Below, piece after piece: positions 18,635 to 26,750 of a stretch of 64,000 bases of DNA. The position numbers were made by a program, and so were the translations under genes. The stretch lies in the NCBI RefSeq assembly GCF_021601385.1, contig NZ_BQHO01000006.1, positions 1 to 64,000 of the forward strand. Direction: 5' to 3'. The notes under the pieces are model-generated. The model searched no databases. It was given only the letters and a program-made list of their open reading frames with translations, and was not told the origin of the DNA. Position 1 is the stretch's first letter, and each line of letters starts with the position of its first letter. This DNA is from Pseudomonas parasichuanensis (GTDB lineage: Bacteria; Pseudomonadota; Gammaproteobacteria; Pseudomonadales; Pseudomonadaceae).

Positions 18635-19333
18635 ATGCTCAAGATCGACACCCTGCACCAGTACTACGGCGGCAGCCACATCCTGCGCGGCCTGTCCTTC
18701 GAGGCCAAGGTCGGCGAAGTCACCTGCCTGCTCGGGCGCAACGGCGTGGGCAAGACCACCCTGCTGCGCTGCCTGATGGGCCTGCTGCCGGCCCGCGAGG
18801 GCCGCGTGGAATGGGAAGGCAAGCCGATCACCACCCTCAAGCCGCAGCAACGGGTACAGGCCGGCATCGCCTACGTGCCCCAGGGCCGCGAGGTCTTCCC
18901 GCGCCTGACGGTGGAGGAGAACCTGCTGATGGGCCTGTCGCGCTTCCCGGCCCGCGAGGCACGGGAGGTTCCAGCGTTCATCTACGAACTGTTCCCGGTG
19001 CTGGAGCAGATGAAACAACGCCGTGGCGGCGACCTGTCCGGCGGCCAGCAGCAACAATTGGCCATCGGCCGTGCCCTGGCCAGCCGCCCGCGCCTGCTGA
19101 TCCTCGACGAGCCGACCGAAGGCATCCAGCCCTCGGTGATCAAGGAGATCGGCGCGGTGATCCGCCAGCTCGCCGACCGTGGCGACATGGCTATCCTGCT
19201 GGTCGAGCAGTTCTATGACTTCGCCGAGGAACTGGCCGACCAGTACCTGGTGATGGCCCGTGGCGAGATCGTCCAGCGCGGGCGCGGCGAAAACATGCAG
19301 GCCGAGGGTGTACGTGGCCTGGTTACCATTTAA
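18635..19333 (+). CDS. urtE: Urea ABC transporter ATP-binding protein UrtE
   Basis: This 232-residue LivF-type ATPase has Walker A GRNGVGKTT (about 36-44), signature LSGGQQQQ, Walker B LLILDEPTEGI and the switch VEQ. It works as a heterodimer with UrtD. AAGGA lies 8 bases before the ATG at 18635. A longer frame from 18572 only translates the REP. Last gene of the urt operon; an acetyltransferase follows after 31 bases and may share the transcript. Confidence 0.94.
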   Translation: MLKIDTLHQYYGGSHILRGLSFEAKVGEVTCLLGRNGVGKTTLLRCLMGLLPAREGRVEWEGKPITTLKPQQRVQAGIAYVPQGREVFPRLTVEENLLMGLSRFPAREAREVPAFIYELFPVLEQMKQRRGGDLSGGQQQQLAIGRALASRPRLLILDEPTEGIQPSVIKEIGAVIRQLADRGDMAILLVEQFYDFAEELADQYLVMARGEIVQRGRGENMQAEGVRGLVTI

Positions 19334-19364
19334 TCTGCATGCACTTCCCTTGCGAGATGCCGTC

Positions 19365-19889
19365 ATGAGTCACCCGCTGCGCGATGCCCTGGTAGAAGAC
19401 CTGCCTGGCATCCTCGACATCTACAACGACGCCGTGCGCAACACCACGGCGATCTGGAACGAAACCCCGGTCGACCTGGCCAACCGCCAGGCCTGGTTCG
19501 AGGCCCGCGCGCAGCAGGGTTATCCGATCCTGGTGGCGACGGATGAAACCGGGGTACTGGGCTATGCCTCGTTCGGCGACTGGCGGCCGTTCGAAGGCTT
19601 CCGGCATACCGTCGAGCACTCGGTGTACATCCGTGGCGACCAGCGCGGCAAAGGCCTGGGGCCGATCCTGATGGCGGCACTGATCGAACGTGCGCGCATT
19701 TGCGACAAACATGTGATGGTCGCGGCCATCGAAAGCGGCAATGCCGCGTCGATCCGCCTGCACGAACGCCTGGGCTTCGCCACCACCGGGCAGATGGCCC
19801 AGGTGGGCGTGAAGTTCGGCCGTTGGCTGGACCTGACCTTCATGCAGCTGAATCTGGACGAGAACGCCCTTCCCCCCTCAAGGAGCTGA
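19365..19889 (+). CDS. GNAT acetyltransferase, phosphinothricin/methionine-sulfoximine type
   Basis: This 174-residue GNAT protein has AcCoA loop RGDQRGKGLG (about 88-97). YASFGDWRPFEGFRHTVEHS is typical of the Pat/MddA family that acetylates phosphinothricin and methionine sulfoximine, both glutamine-synthetase inhibitors. Its position 31 bases after urtE fits a nitrogen-related role. The ATG at 19365 gives a family-like N-terminus; an ATG eight bases upstream runs into an immediate stop. Substrate is inferred from family resemblance. Confidence 0.85.
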   Translation: MSHPLRDALVEDLPGILDIYNDAVRNTTAIWNETPVDLANRQAWFEARAQQGYPILVATDETGVLGYASFGDWRPFEGFRHTVEHSVYIRGDQRGKGLGPILMAALIERARICDKHVMVAAIESGNAASIRLHERLGFATTGQMAQVGVKFGRWLDLTFMQLNLDENALPPSRS

Positions 19890-19894
19890 ACCCC

Positions 19895-20425
19895 ATGAAC
19901 GCCGCCCACTTGCAACGCGTCACCCACGAAGGCCTGGCCTATTACCGCGAGGGCCTGGTGGCCCTGCTGCTGGATGCGGTGCGACAGGGGGCGTCGGTGG
20001 GGTTTCTCGGCGATATCGACGAACAGCAGGCCAATGTCTATTTCGATGAGGTGAGGGCGCGCCTGGCCAGTGGTGAGCAGCTGTTGTGGGTGATTGCCCA
20101 GGGCCACGAGGTGCTGGCCAGTGTGCAGCTGGGGTTGTGCCTGAAGCCCAACGGGCTGAACCGGGCCGAGGTGCAGAAGCTGCTGGTGCACAGCGATGCG
20201 CGGCGGCGTGGGCTGGGGCAGCAGTTGATGAATGCGCTGGAGGCCGATGCCCGGCGGATCAGGCGGGGGATGCTGTATCTGGATACCGAGGCCGGCTCCG
20301 GGGCGGAGGCGTTCTATCGGGCGCTGGGGTACAGCAAGGCGGGGGAGATTCCGGACTATGCCTGTGGGCCGGACGGGGTGTATCGGGCGACGGCGTTGTA
20401 TTTCAAGGTGCTTGAAAAGGCCTGA
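19895..20425 (+). CDS. GNAT family N-acetyltransferase, substrate unknown
   Basis: This 176-residue GNAT protein has the AcCoA motif ARRRGLGQQLM (about 109-119) and the C-terminal GSGAEAFYRALGY helix-strand typical of the fold. It follows the Pat-like gene after five bases with an AAGGAG ribosome site 8 bases from the ATG, so both are probably co-expressed. Local codon use is more T/G-rich than in its neighbour. The acceptor substrate is not deducible. Confidence 0.85.
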   Translation: MNAAHLQRVTHEGLAYYREGLVALLLDAVRQGASVGFLGDIDEQQANVYFDEVRARLASGEQLLWVIAQGHEVLASVQLGLCLKPNGLNRAEVQKLLVHSDARRRGLGQQLMNALEADARRIRRGMLYLDTEAGSGAEAFYRALGYSKAGEIPDYACGPDGVYRATALYFKVLEKA

Positions 20426-20432
20426 GAATCTG

Positions 20433-20535
20433 GGGGCGCTTTGCGCCCCTTTCGCGACACAAGGCCGCTCCCACAGGAGATCGCGTTCCCCTTGTAGGAG
20501 CGGCCTTGTGCCGCGAGAGGGCTGCGCAGCAGCCC
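20433..20535. repeat. Terminator-like hairpin plus REP pair
   Basis: GGGGCGC, TTT loop, GCGCCCC (20433-20449) followed by TTT looks like a terminator for the acetyltransferase unit. It runs directly into a REP pair of the GCACAAGGCCGCTCC subtype (approximately 20450-20535) facing the 3' end of cbpM. Confidence 0.8.
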
Positions 20536-20557
20536 CGGTATCTGCAGGAAAAGGCGA

Positions 20558-20863
20558 TCACATCTGGGTAAACCTGCCCAACCGCTGGCGCAACATGCTG
20601 TTCTCGCTGCGCAACTGCTGCACTTCCTCCAGCAACTCCAGCGCCAGCGCCACCCCTTCCCACTCCAGCTCAAGCTCCTGATGCAGCTTCACCGCGCGCT
20701 TCAAGGTCACCGGCGCACGGTCATCGAACAGCCATTCGTCGGGCGTTCGCCCCGACGGTTCAACAATGCCGTGCTCGACGATCTCGATCACCCAGTCGGC
20801 CGTGACATCGGCTTCCTGGCACAGGGTACGCATGTCCAGTTGAACGATCAGGGTGCTGCTCAT
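20558..20863 (-). CDS. cbpM: Chaperone modulator CbpM
   Basis: This 101-residue MerR-HTH-like protein inhibits the co-chaperone CbpA by binding its J-domain. It has IVQLDMRTLCQEAD at the N-terminus and a C-terminal coiled helix (LELEWEGVALALELLEEVQ). The ATG at 20863 lies two bases after the cbpA stop, with GGAG 9 bases upstream; the GTG at 20869 would be too close to that site. The gene pair order cbpA-cbpM is conserved in gammaproteobacteria. Confidence 0.9.
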   Translation of the reverse strand: MSSTLIVQLDMRTLCQEADVTADWVIEIVEHGIVEPSGRTPDEWLFDDRAPVTLKRAVKLHQELELEWEGVALALELLEEVQQLRSENSMLRQRLGRFTQM

Positions 20864-20865
20864 GG

Positions 20866-21825
20866 TCACTTACTCCATTGAGTCCTCGGGTTGAACGCAG
20901 CCTTCTCGGAGAGCTGGGTCCACAACTCGCGTGCAGCGGCGTCGGACTGGGCCGGCATTACCACCTTGAGCTGGGCATAGAGGTCGCCGCGCTCGCCCTG
21001 CTTGTTCAACAGGCCCATGCCCTTGACCCGCAGGCGCTGGCCGCTCTGGCTGTCGGGGCGGATGGTCAGGTTGATCTTGCCGGTCAGGGTCGGCACCGCC
21101 ACCTTGGCCCCCAGCGCGGCCTCCCACGGGGCCAGCGGCACGGTGATGATCAGGTCATGGCCTTCGACATCGAACAGCGGGTGCGGTGCCATGCGCAGGG
21201 TCAGGAACAGATCGCCATTGGCGCCTCCGCCCACACCCGGGGCGCCCTGGCCCTTGAGGCGGATGCGCTCGCCGTCGGTCACCCCGGCGGGAATCTTCAC
21301 GTTCAGGGTCTTGGTGGTGAACCCGGTGCGCTGCCCGGCGCCGTTGGTCTGCGGCACCTGGAAGCTGATCTGCTTGGATTCGTTGTTCAGGGTCTCTTCA
21401 AGGAAGACCGCCAGTTCCAGTTCCACGTCCTGCCCTCGTCTGCCGGTACTGCGCTGTTGCCGGCCGCCACCACCGAAGGGGTTGCCACCCCGGGCGCCGA
21501 AGATCGAACTGAAGAAGTCGGAGAAGTCGCCGCCCTCGAAGCCGCCACCGCCATTGCCGCCACGGCTCTGCCAGCCGGGCGGGGCCTGGAACGGCCGGCC
21601 GTGCTGGCCACCGTACTTGCGAATTTCGTCGAACTCGGCGCGCTTGTCCTTGTCGCCAAGCACTTCGTAGGCCTCGTTGGCCTCCTTGAATTTGTCCTCG
21701 GCGTCACGCTCCTTGCTGACGTCGGGGTGATACTTGCGCGCGAGCTTGCGGTACGCGGCCTTGATCGCCTTCTCGTCCGCGCTCGGTTCGACGCCGAGTA
21801 TCTTGTAATAGTCTTTGAAGTCCAT
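20866..21825 (-). CDS. cbpA: DnaJ-like curved-DNA-binding co-chaperone CbpA
   Basis: This 319-residue protein has an N-terminal J-domain (residues 3-70) with the essential HPD tripeptide in YHPDVSKE. A Gly/Phe-rich linker (about 90-125) follows, then two C-terminal beta-sandwich substrate-binding domains without the DnaJ zinc centre. It stimulates Hsp70 and binds DNA in E. coli. The start [12 protein letters not shown] is the family start. An upstream Hsp70-like gene (yegD type) is read divergently, so a chaperone and co-chaperone share one 164-base promoter region. Confidence 0.94.
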   Translation of the reverse strand: MDFKDYYKILGVEPSADEKAIKAAYRKLARKYHPDVSKERDAEDKFKEANEAYEVLGDKDKRAEFDEIRKYGGQHGRPFQAPPGWQSRGGNGGGGFEGGDFSDFFSSIFGARGGNPFGGGGRQQRSTGRRGQDVELELAVFLEETLNNESKQISFQVPQTNGAGQRTGFTTKTLNVKIPAGVTDGERIRLKGQGAPGVGGGANGDLFLTLRMAPHPLFDVEGHDLIITVPLAPWEAALGAKVAVPTLTGKINLTIRPDSQSGQRLRVKGMGLLNKQGERGDLYAQLKVVMPAQSDAAARELWTQLSEKAAFNPRTQWSK

Positions 21826-21927
21826 CTGTGGATCACCAATGTGAAAGTGCAGGTTGCAACTGAAGATAGGGGCCAAGCATAGCCTTTCAAGGTGCGCTTG
21901 GCTTTGCCTCACGGCAGACGACCGGTC

Positions 21928-21955
21928 TTGATTCTGTAGCCAACTGGCATACACT
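21928..21955 (+). promoter_or_regulatory. Candidate sigma-70 promoter of the Hsp70-like gene
   Basis: TTGATT (21928-21933), 16-base spacer, TACACT (21950-21955), 35 bases upstream of the ATG. No sigma-32 consensus was clear. Confidence 0.4.
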
Positions 21956-21989
21956 GCGCGGCCGTTTTGCCTCCGGAAGCTTTCCTCTC

Positions 21990-23261
21990 ATGTCTGACGT
22001 ATCCCCGGCCCGCGCCCTCGGCATCGATTTTGGCACCTCCAACTCCACGGTCGGCTGGCACCGCCCGGGCGTCGAGTCGCTGATCGCCCTGGAAGACGGC
22101 AAGATCACCCTGCCGTCGGTGGTCTTCTTCAACATCGAGGAACGTCGCCCGGTGTACGGTCGCCTGGCCCTGCACGAGTACCTGGAAGGCTACGAAGGCC
22201 GCCTGATGCGCTCGCTCAAGAGCCTGCTGGGCTCCAAGCTGATCAAGCACGACACCAGCGTGCTGGGCAGCGCCCTGCCGTTCAAGGACCTGCTGGGCAT
22301 GTTCATCGGCGAGCTGAAAAAGCGTGGCGAAGCCGCCGCTGGCCGTGAATTCGACCAGGTGGTGCTGGGCCGCCCGGTGTTCTTCGTCGATGAAGACCCG
22401 GCCGCCGACCAGGAGGCCGAGGACACCCTGGCCGAGGTGGCGCGCAAGATCGGTTTCAAGGACGTGTCGTTCCAGTACGAGCCGATCGCCGCGGCGTTCG
22501 ACTACGAGTCGGGCATCAGCCGTGAAGAGCTGGTGCTGATCGTCGATATCGGCGGCGGTACCTCGGACTTTACCCTGATCCGCCTGTCGCCCGAGCGTCA
22601 CTTGGTGGACGAGCGCCAGGACGACATCCTCGCCACTGGCGGCGTGCACATCGGCGGTACCGACTTCGACAAGCAGTTGAGCCTGCAGGGCGTCATGCCG
22701 CTGTTCGGTTACGGCAGCCGGATGAAGAGCGGTGCGCTGATGCCCACCAGCTACCACCTCAACCTGGCCACCTGGCACACCATCAACGCCCTGTACTCGC
22801 AGAAGTCGCAGCTGGCGCTGGGCAACATGCGCTACGACATCGAGGACACCCTGGGCATCGACCGGCTGTTCAAGCTGATCGAAGAGCGCGCCGGGCACTG
22901 GCTGGCGATGGAAGTGGAGGCCAGCAAGATCGAGCTGACCGACCGTGACAGCCGCAGCGTCGACTTTGGCCGTATCGAGCCGGGGTTGTCGGCCGAGCTG
23001 ACCCGTGCGCTGTTCGAGGACGCCATCGACGGGTTGCTGGAGCGGGTGCGTGGCAGCGTGACCGAGCTGCTGGCCAGGGCGGGTGTGAGCGAGAGCCAGG
23101 TGGACACGGTGTTCTTCACCGGCGGTTCCAGCGGCATCCCGGCGCTGCGCAACAGCGTGGCGGCGATGCTGCCCAAGGCGCGGCATGTGGAAGGCAATAT
23201 CTTCGGCAGCATTGGTAGCGGGCTGGCGATTGAGGCGCGCAAGCGGTACGGCGTCGCCTGA
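21990..23261 (+). CDS. yegD: Hsp70-family chaperone-like protein, YegD type
   Basis: This 423-residue protein is made of the actin-like ATPase lobes only. PHOSPHATE-1 is GIDFGTSNSTVGW (11-23), PHOSPHATE-2 is IVDIGGGTSDFTLIRL (about 183-198) and ADENOSINE is FFTGGSSGIPAL near 376. It lacks a canonical substrate-binding lid, so it is about 200 residues shorter than DnaK, as usual for YegD. It is divergent from cbpA, which suggests but does not prove a functional pair. The start at 21990 lacks a strong ribosome site but matches the family N-terminus. Confidence 0.88.
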   Translation: MSDVSPARALGIDFGTSNSTVGWHRPGVESLIALEDGKITLPSVVFFNIEERRPVYGRLALHEYLEGYEGRLMRSLKSLLGSKLIKHDTSVLGSALPFKDLLGMFIGELKKRGEAAAGREFDQVVLGRPVFFVDEDPAADQEAEDTLAEVARKIGFKDVSFQYEPIAAAFDYESGISREELVLIVDIGGGTSDFTLIRLSPERHLVDERQDDILATGGVHIGGTDFDKQLSLQGVMPLFGYGSRMKSGALMPTSYHLNLATWHTINALYSQKSQLALGNMRYDIEDTLGIDRLFKLIEERAGHWLAMEVEASKIELTDRDSRSVDFGRIEPGLSAELTRALFEDAIDGLLERVRGSVTELLARAGVSESQVDTVFFTGGSSGIPALRNSVAAMLPKARHVEGNIFGSIGSGLAIEARKRYGVA

Positions 23262-23274
23262 TCAGGCTCTAGAA

Positions 23275-23322
23275 CCTGCACCGGCCTCTTCGCGGGCAAG
23301 CCCGCGAAGAGGCCGGTGCAGG
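23275..23322. terminator. Perfect 23-bp palindrome between convergent genes
   Basis: Arms 23275-23297 and 23300-23322 are exact complements with a 2-base centre. It is a shortened REP (CCGGCCTCTTCGCGGGC core) that can serve as a bidirectional stop for the Hsp70-like gene and the AI-2E family gene. Confidence 0.75.
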
Positions 23323-23335
23323 CTGAAACCCACTT

Positions 23336-24343
23336 TCAGACCAACTCCATCCGTTTCAACTCACTCTTCAGGTACGCGTAGTAGATCGGCCCCGCCACCA
23401 CCCCCGGCAGCCCGAACGCCGCCTCGAACACCAGCATCGCCAGCAACAGCTCCCAGGCCTTGGCACTGATCTGCCCGCCGACGATCCGTGCGTTGAGGAA
23501 GTACTCGACCTTGTGGATCACGATCAGATAGCCCAGCGCCGCCGCCGCCACCCAGATCGACAGCGACATCCCGACGATGGTGATCAGGGTGTTGGACATC
23601 AGGTTGCCGATCACTGGCAACAACCCAAGCAGGAAAGTCAGCACGATCAGCGTCTTGGTCAGCGGCAGGTGCACGCCAAACAGCGGCAGCACCACGGCCA
23701 GGAAGATGCCGGTGAACGCGGTGTTGAGCAGCGAGATCTTGATCTGCGCGAAGACGATGTTGCGAAACGCCTGTACCAGCAGGCTCAGGCGCTCGAACAG
23801 CGCCGCAGCCAGGGGCTTGCGCCGGGAAATGTCGGGGATGCGCTGCAGGGCGACGATGGCGCCGAGGATCATGCCGATCAGCAGCGTCACGAACATGTGC
23901 GCCATGCCCTTGCCCACCAGCTGCAGGTCGCTCAGGTGGCTCTTGATCCAGTCACCGATGGCCACCTTGAACTCGGCGGCACTGGCCGGCAGGTAGGCTT
24001 CGATGAACGGTGGCAACTGCCCACGGGCGCGCTCGACCAGGGCCATGAACTTGTCCAGCGAGGCACCGGGGTTCTCGGCTTCATGCAACAGGAAACTGAA
24101 GGCGCCGGCGAACAGCAGGGTCAGGGTGCTCACCACCAGAGTGCCCAGCAGGGCCACCGCCAGCCAGCGCGCGCGCTGCCCGGCGATCAGCGGTTGCAGG
24201 CGTGGGGTGAGCATGTTGACCAGCTCGAACACCAAGAGGCCGGCCAGCAGGCTGGGGAGCAACTTCAGGGGCAGTGCCAGCAACAGGCCGGCAATGACGA
24301 TGACCAGGCTGGCAAGGGAGATCTGGCGGGGGGTGAAGGTCAT
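23336..24343 (-). CDS. AI-2E/PerM family membrane protein
   Basis: This 335-residue protein has about seven to eight hydrophobic helices: a pair near 10-70, a central amphipathic loop region (LDKFMALVERARGQLP) and a C-terminal block ending PGVVAGPIYYAYLKSEL. This is the UPF0118/AI-2E exporter family (YdiK, PerM, TqsA). Family members export AI-2 or act as Na+/H+ antiporters; the substrate here is unknown. It is monocistronic, convergent with the Hsp70-like gene. Confidence 0.85.
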   Translation of the reverse strand: MTFTPRQISLASLVIVIAGLLLALPLKLLPSLLAGLLVFELVNMLTPRLQPLIAGQRARWLAVALLGTLVVSTLTLLFAGAFSFLLHEAENPGASLDKFMALVERARGQLPPFIEAYLPASAAEFKVAIGDWIKSHLSDLQLVGKGMAHMFVTLLIGMILGAIVALQRIPDISRRKPLAAALFERLSLLVQAFRNIVFAQIKISLLNTAFTGIFLAVVLPLFGVHLPLTKTLIVLTFLLGLLPVIGNLMSNTLITIVGMSLSIWVAAAALGYLIVIHKVEYFLNARIVGGQISAKAWELLLAMLVFEAAFGLPGVVAGPIYYAYLKSELKRMELV

Positions 24344-24413
24344 ACAGCCTCGACGGCAGACAGCGGAAAGTCCCGCAGTCTGCCAGCCTTCAAAGCACAG
24401 GCATAGGCGCAGG

Positions 24414-24698
24414 TCATTTCTTCTTCAGGCAGTCGCTCATGAAGGCTTTGCGCTCATCGCCCTTGAGTGCCTTGGCGCCCGCGTCAGCGTTGCAGGTCTT
24501 CATCTTGTCCTGCTGGGTCTGCGGCACATCCTTTTTCAGGCAGGTGCTCATGAACGCCTTGCGTTCATCGCCCTTGAGCGCCTTGGTGGTGGCGTCGGCG
24601 TTGCAGGTCTTCATCTTTTCCTGTTGCGCGGTGGCGGCGAATCCTTGCCCTGCGATCAACATGCCCAGCACCAGCAGTGGCACATTCAGCAACTTCAT
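24414..24698 (-). CDS. PsiF repeat protein
   Basis: This 94-residue exported protein has a signal peptide ending GFAAT (about residue 22). Two tandem PsiF repeats follow, each with the Cys pattern KMKTCNADA...KALKGDERKAFMSxCLKK. PsiF proteins are phosphate-starvation inducible in E. coli; their function is unknown. The repeated DNA blocks (24430-24510 and 24550-24620) are highly alike, indicating internal duplication. No Pho box was confirmed. GGAGA lies about 6 bases before the start at 24698. Confidence 0.85.
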   Translation of the reverse strand: MKLLNVPLLVLGMLIAGQGFAATAQQEKMKTCNADATTKALKGDERKAFMSTCLKKDVPQTQQDKMKTCNADAGAKALKGDERKAFMSDCLKKK

Positions 24699-24761
24699 GG
24701 AGTGGTCTCCTTGGCGGCGCGCCCGATGCGCGCGTGTCGAGCTGAGTGTAGACAAGAATTC

Positions 24762-25550
24762 TTACACCTCTGCCCGGGCCCGCCGCCGGTACTGCTCCGG
24801 CGTGCAGCTGGCCTGGCGCTGGAACATGGCGATGAAGGCCGAGCCGCTGCTGTAGCCGAGGTCGAAGGCGATGGCCTGGATCGGCGTACCAGCCTCCAGT
24901 GCCTCGATAGCCCGCAGAAAACGCAGGCGCAGGCGCCACTCGCCAAAGCTCATGCCCAGCTCGCGCAAAAAATGCCGGGCCAGGGTGCGTTCGCTGACAT
25001 GCACCTGCGCAGCCCAGTCGGCCAGTGGGCGGTTGTCGCCGGGCTCGGCCTGCAGCCCGGCGAGCACCTGGCCCAGGCTGTCGCTGTGGGCGAACGGCAG
25101 GTAGCAGGTTTGCCTCGGTGCCTGGTGCAACTGGTCGAGCAGGACCTGTACCAGGCGCTGGTCGCAGGCGTCCTGGGCCACCTTGAGGTCGCGCCGGGCG
25201 AAGTCGCCGAGGATCGCCTTGAGGATGTCGCTGACCACCAGGCTGCAGGGCTGGCCTGGCAGCTCGGCACACAGGCTGCGGTCCAGATACACCGAGCGGT
25301 AGACGATGGCCTGGGGGTTGTAACAGCCGTGCTCGGTGCCCGGCGGCACCCACACGGCGTAGTGGGGGGGCGAGATGAAGCGCTGGCCTTCGACATCCAG
25401 GTGCATCACGCCGTGGGAGGCGTAGTTGAGCTGGCCCCAGGGGTGGCGATGGGGTGCGCTCTGGCTGTCGGCGCCAAATTCGTCGTAGCGGAAATAGACC
25501 GGGGCCGGGAGCTGGTCGAATTGCGGGAGGGTGAGGTACTGGCGGGGCAT
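24762..25550 (-). CDS. AraC-family transcriptional regulator
   Basis: This 262-residue regulator has an N-terminal cupin sensor (PHRHPWGQLNYASHGVM, about 33-49). The C-terminal double helix-turn-helix (about 165-262) includes SERTLARHFLRELG and DLGYSSGSAFIAMFQRQ. The architecture matches NimR/YdeO-like regulators that often control an adjacent exporter, and a divergent EamA transporter starts 204 bases away, a plausible target. A REP pair lies between the two genes. Effector unknown. Confidence 0.88.
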   Translation of the reverse strand: MPRQYLTLPQFDQLPAPVYFRYDEFGADSQSAPHRHPWGQLNYASHGVMHLDVEGQRFISPPHYAVWVPPGTEHGCYNPQAIVYRSVYLDRSLCAELPGQPCSLVVSDILKAILGDFARRDLKVAQDACDQRLVQVLLDQLHQAPRQTCYLPFAHSDSLGQVLAGLQAEPGDNRPLADWAAQVHVSERTLARHFLRELGMSFGEWRLRLRFLRAIEALEAGTPIQAIAFDLGYSSGSAFIAMFQRQASCTPEQYRRRARAEV

Positions 25551-25628
25551 GTTGGCTGCTTCGCGGGGCGGGTTGTCTGGATGGGAGTATAGGATTTCAA
25601 ACAGACAATTGATAATGCCGGGCTATCG

Positions 25629-25728
25629 GGGCCTGCGTCGCAGGCCTTCGCGGGTAAACCCGCTCCCACAAGGATCACGCCAAACCTGTGGGAGCGGGCT
25701 TGCCCGCGAAGGGCCGCGCAGCGGCCCC
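25629..25728. repeat. REP pair between AraC regulator and EamA exporter
   Basis: GGCCTTCGCGGGTAAACCCGCTCCCACA and its imperfect complement, flanked by the GGGCCGC-GCGGCCC hairpin at the right end. It occupies nearly half of the divergent promoter region. Confidence 0.85.
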
Positions 25729-25754
25729 AATCTGCCACTGCGAGTACCCGCTAC

Positions 25755-26627
25755 ATGAATTACCTCTTCCCCCTCACCGCCATCCTCATCTGGGCCGGCA
25801 ACACCGTGGTCACCAAGCTGTCCGCCGGCGCCATCTTCCCGGCCGAGATCGGCTTCTACCGCTGGCTGCTGGCCGGCCTGCTGTTCACCCCGTTCCTGCT
25901 GCCCCAGGTGTGGCGCAACCGCGCGGCGATCCGCCCGCACCTGGGCAAGGTCTTCGTGCTGGGCGTGCTGGGCATGGCCATCTACCAGAGCCTGGCCTAC
26001 TTCGCCGCCGGCATCACCAGCGCCACCAACATGGGCATCATCCTCTCGCTGATGCCGCTGATGTCGCTGGCCCTGTCCATCGCCTGGCTGGGCCAGCGGT
26101 TGAGCTACGGCGCGTTGCTCGGCGCGCTGGTGTCGTTCTTCGGCGTGCTCGAGGTGGTCTCGGCGGGCCAGCCTTCGGCGCTGCTGCACCAGGGCCTGAA
26201 CAGCGGCGACCTGATGATGCTGGTGGCCACCTTCGCCTATGCGCTGTACAGCTTCCTGCTGAAGAAATGGCAACTGCGCCTGCCGCCGATGCAGCTGCTG
26301 TACCTGCAAATACTGGTGGCGATCCTGGTGTTGCTGCCGCTGTTCCTGCTGTCGCCCAAGACGGGGCTGAACGGCCACAACATTGGCCTGGTGGTGTATG
26401 CCTGCGTGCTGGCCTCGATGGTTGCGCCACGGGTGTGGATGCAGGCGGTGCACCGGCTTGGGCCGAGCCGGACCACGCTGTTTTTCAACTTGCTGCCGGT
26501 GGTGACGGCGGTGATTGCTGCTGTGGTGCTGGATGAGCAGCTGGCGAGCTATCACCTGGTTGGCGGGCTGTTGACCTTGGCTGGCGTGTTGCTGGCCGAG
26601 CGCTGGACGACGCCGGTGCGTCGGTAG
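25755..26627 (+). CDS. DMT-superfamily transporter (EamA)
   Basis: This 290-residue protein has ten predicted helices in two EamA repeats (first about 1-130, second about 145-285). It starts MNYLFPLTAILIWAGNTVV, the common EamA first helix. These proteins export amino acids, nucleotides or other metabolites; the substrate cannot be told. Divergent to the AraC regulator, which may control it. Confidence 0.85.
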   Translation: MNYLFPLTAILIWAGNTVVTKLSAGAIFPAEIGFYRWLLAGLLFTPFLLPQVWRNRAAIRPHLGKVFVLGVLGMAIYQSLAYFAAGITSATNMGIILSLMPLMSLALSIAWLGQRLSYGALLGALVSFFGVLEVVSAGQPSALLHQGLNSGDLMMLVATFAYALYSFLLKKWQLRLPPMQLLYLQILVAILVLLPLFLLSPKTGLNGHNIGLVVYACVLASMVAPRVWMQAVHRLGPSRTTLFFNLLPVVTAVIAAVVLDEQLASYHLVGGLLTLAGVLLAERWTTPVRR

Positions 26628-26632
26628 CGTAC

Positions 26633-26721
26633 CCTGTGGGAGCCGGCTTGCCGGCGATGCAGGCGCCGCAGTGTCGGGCACCGGCTTCGCCGGTGATCGC
26701 CGGCAAGCCGGCTCCCACAGG
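26633..26721. repeat. REP pair after the EamA gene
   Basis: CCTGTGGGAGCCGGCTTGCCGGCGAT (from 26633) and its exact complement ending at 26721, with a third palindromic piece (GGCACCGGCTTCGCCGGTG) in the loop. It lies between convergent genes. Confidence 0.88.
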
Positions 26722-26750
26722 ATGAAAGACTTCGTTGTCAGAGATTCCCG

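Noticed and set aside
19365-20425. GNAT pair as a toxin-antitoxin module
   Set aside because: No DUF1778/RHH partner; both are ordinary acetyltransferases.
23513-24406. Plus-strand 297-codon frame opposite the AI-2E gene
   Set aside because: Hydrophilic H/Q/G-rich shadow; the minus frame has the transporter helices.
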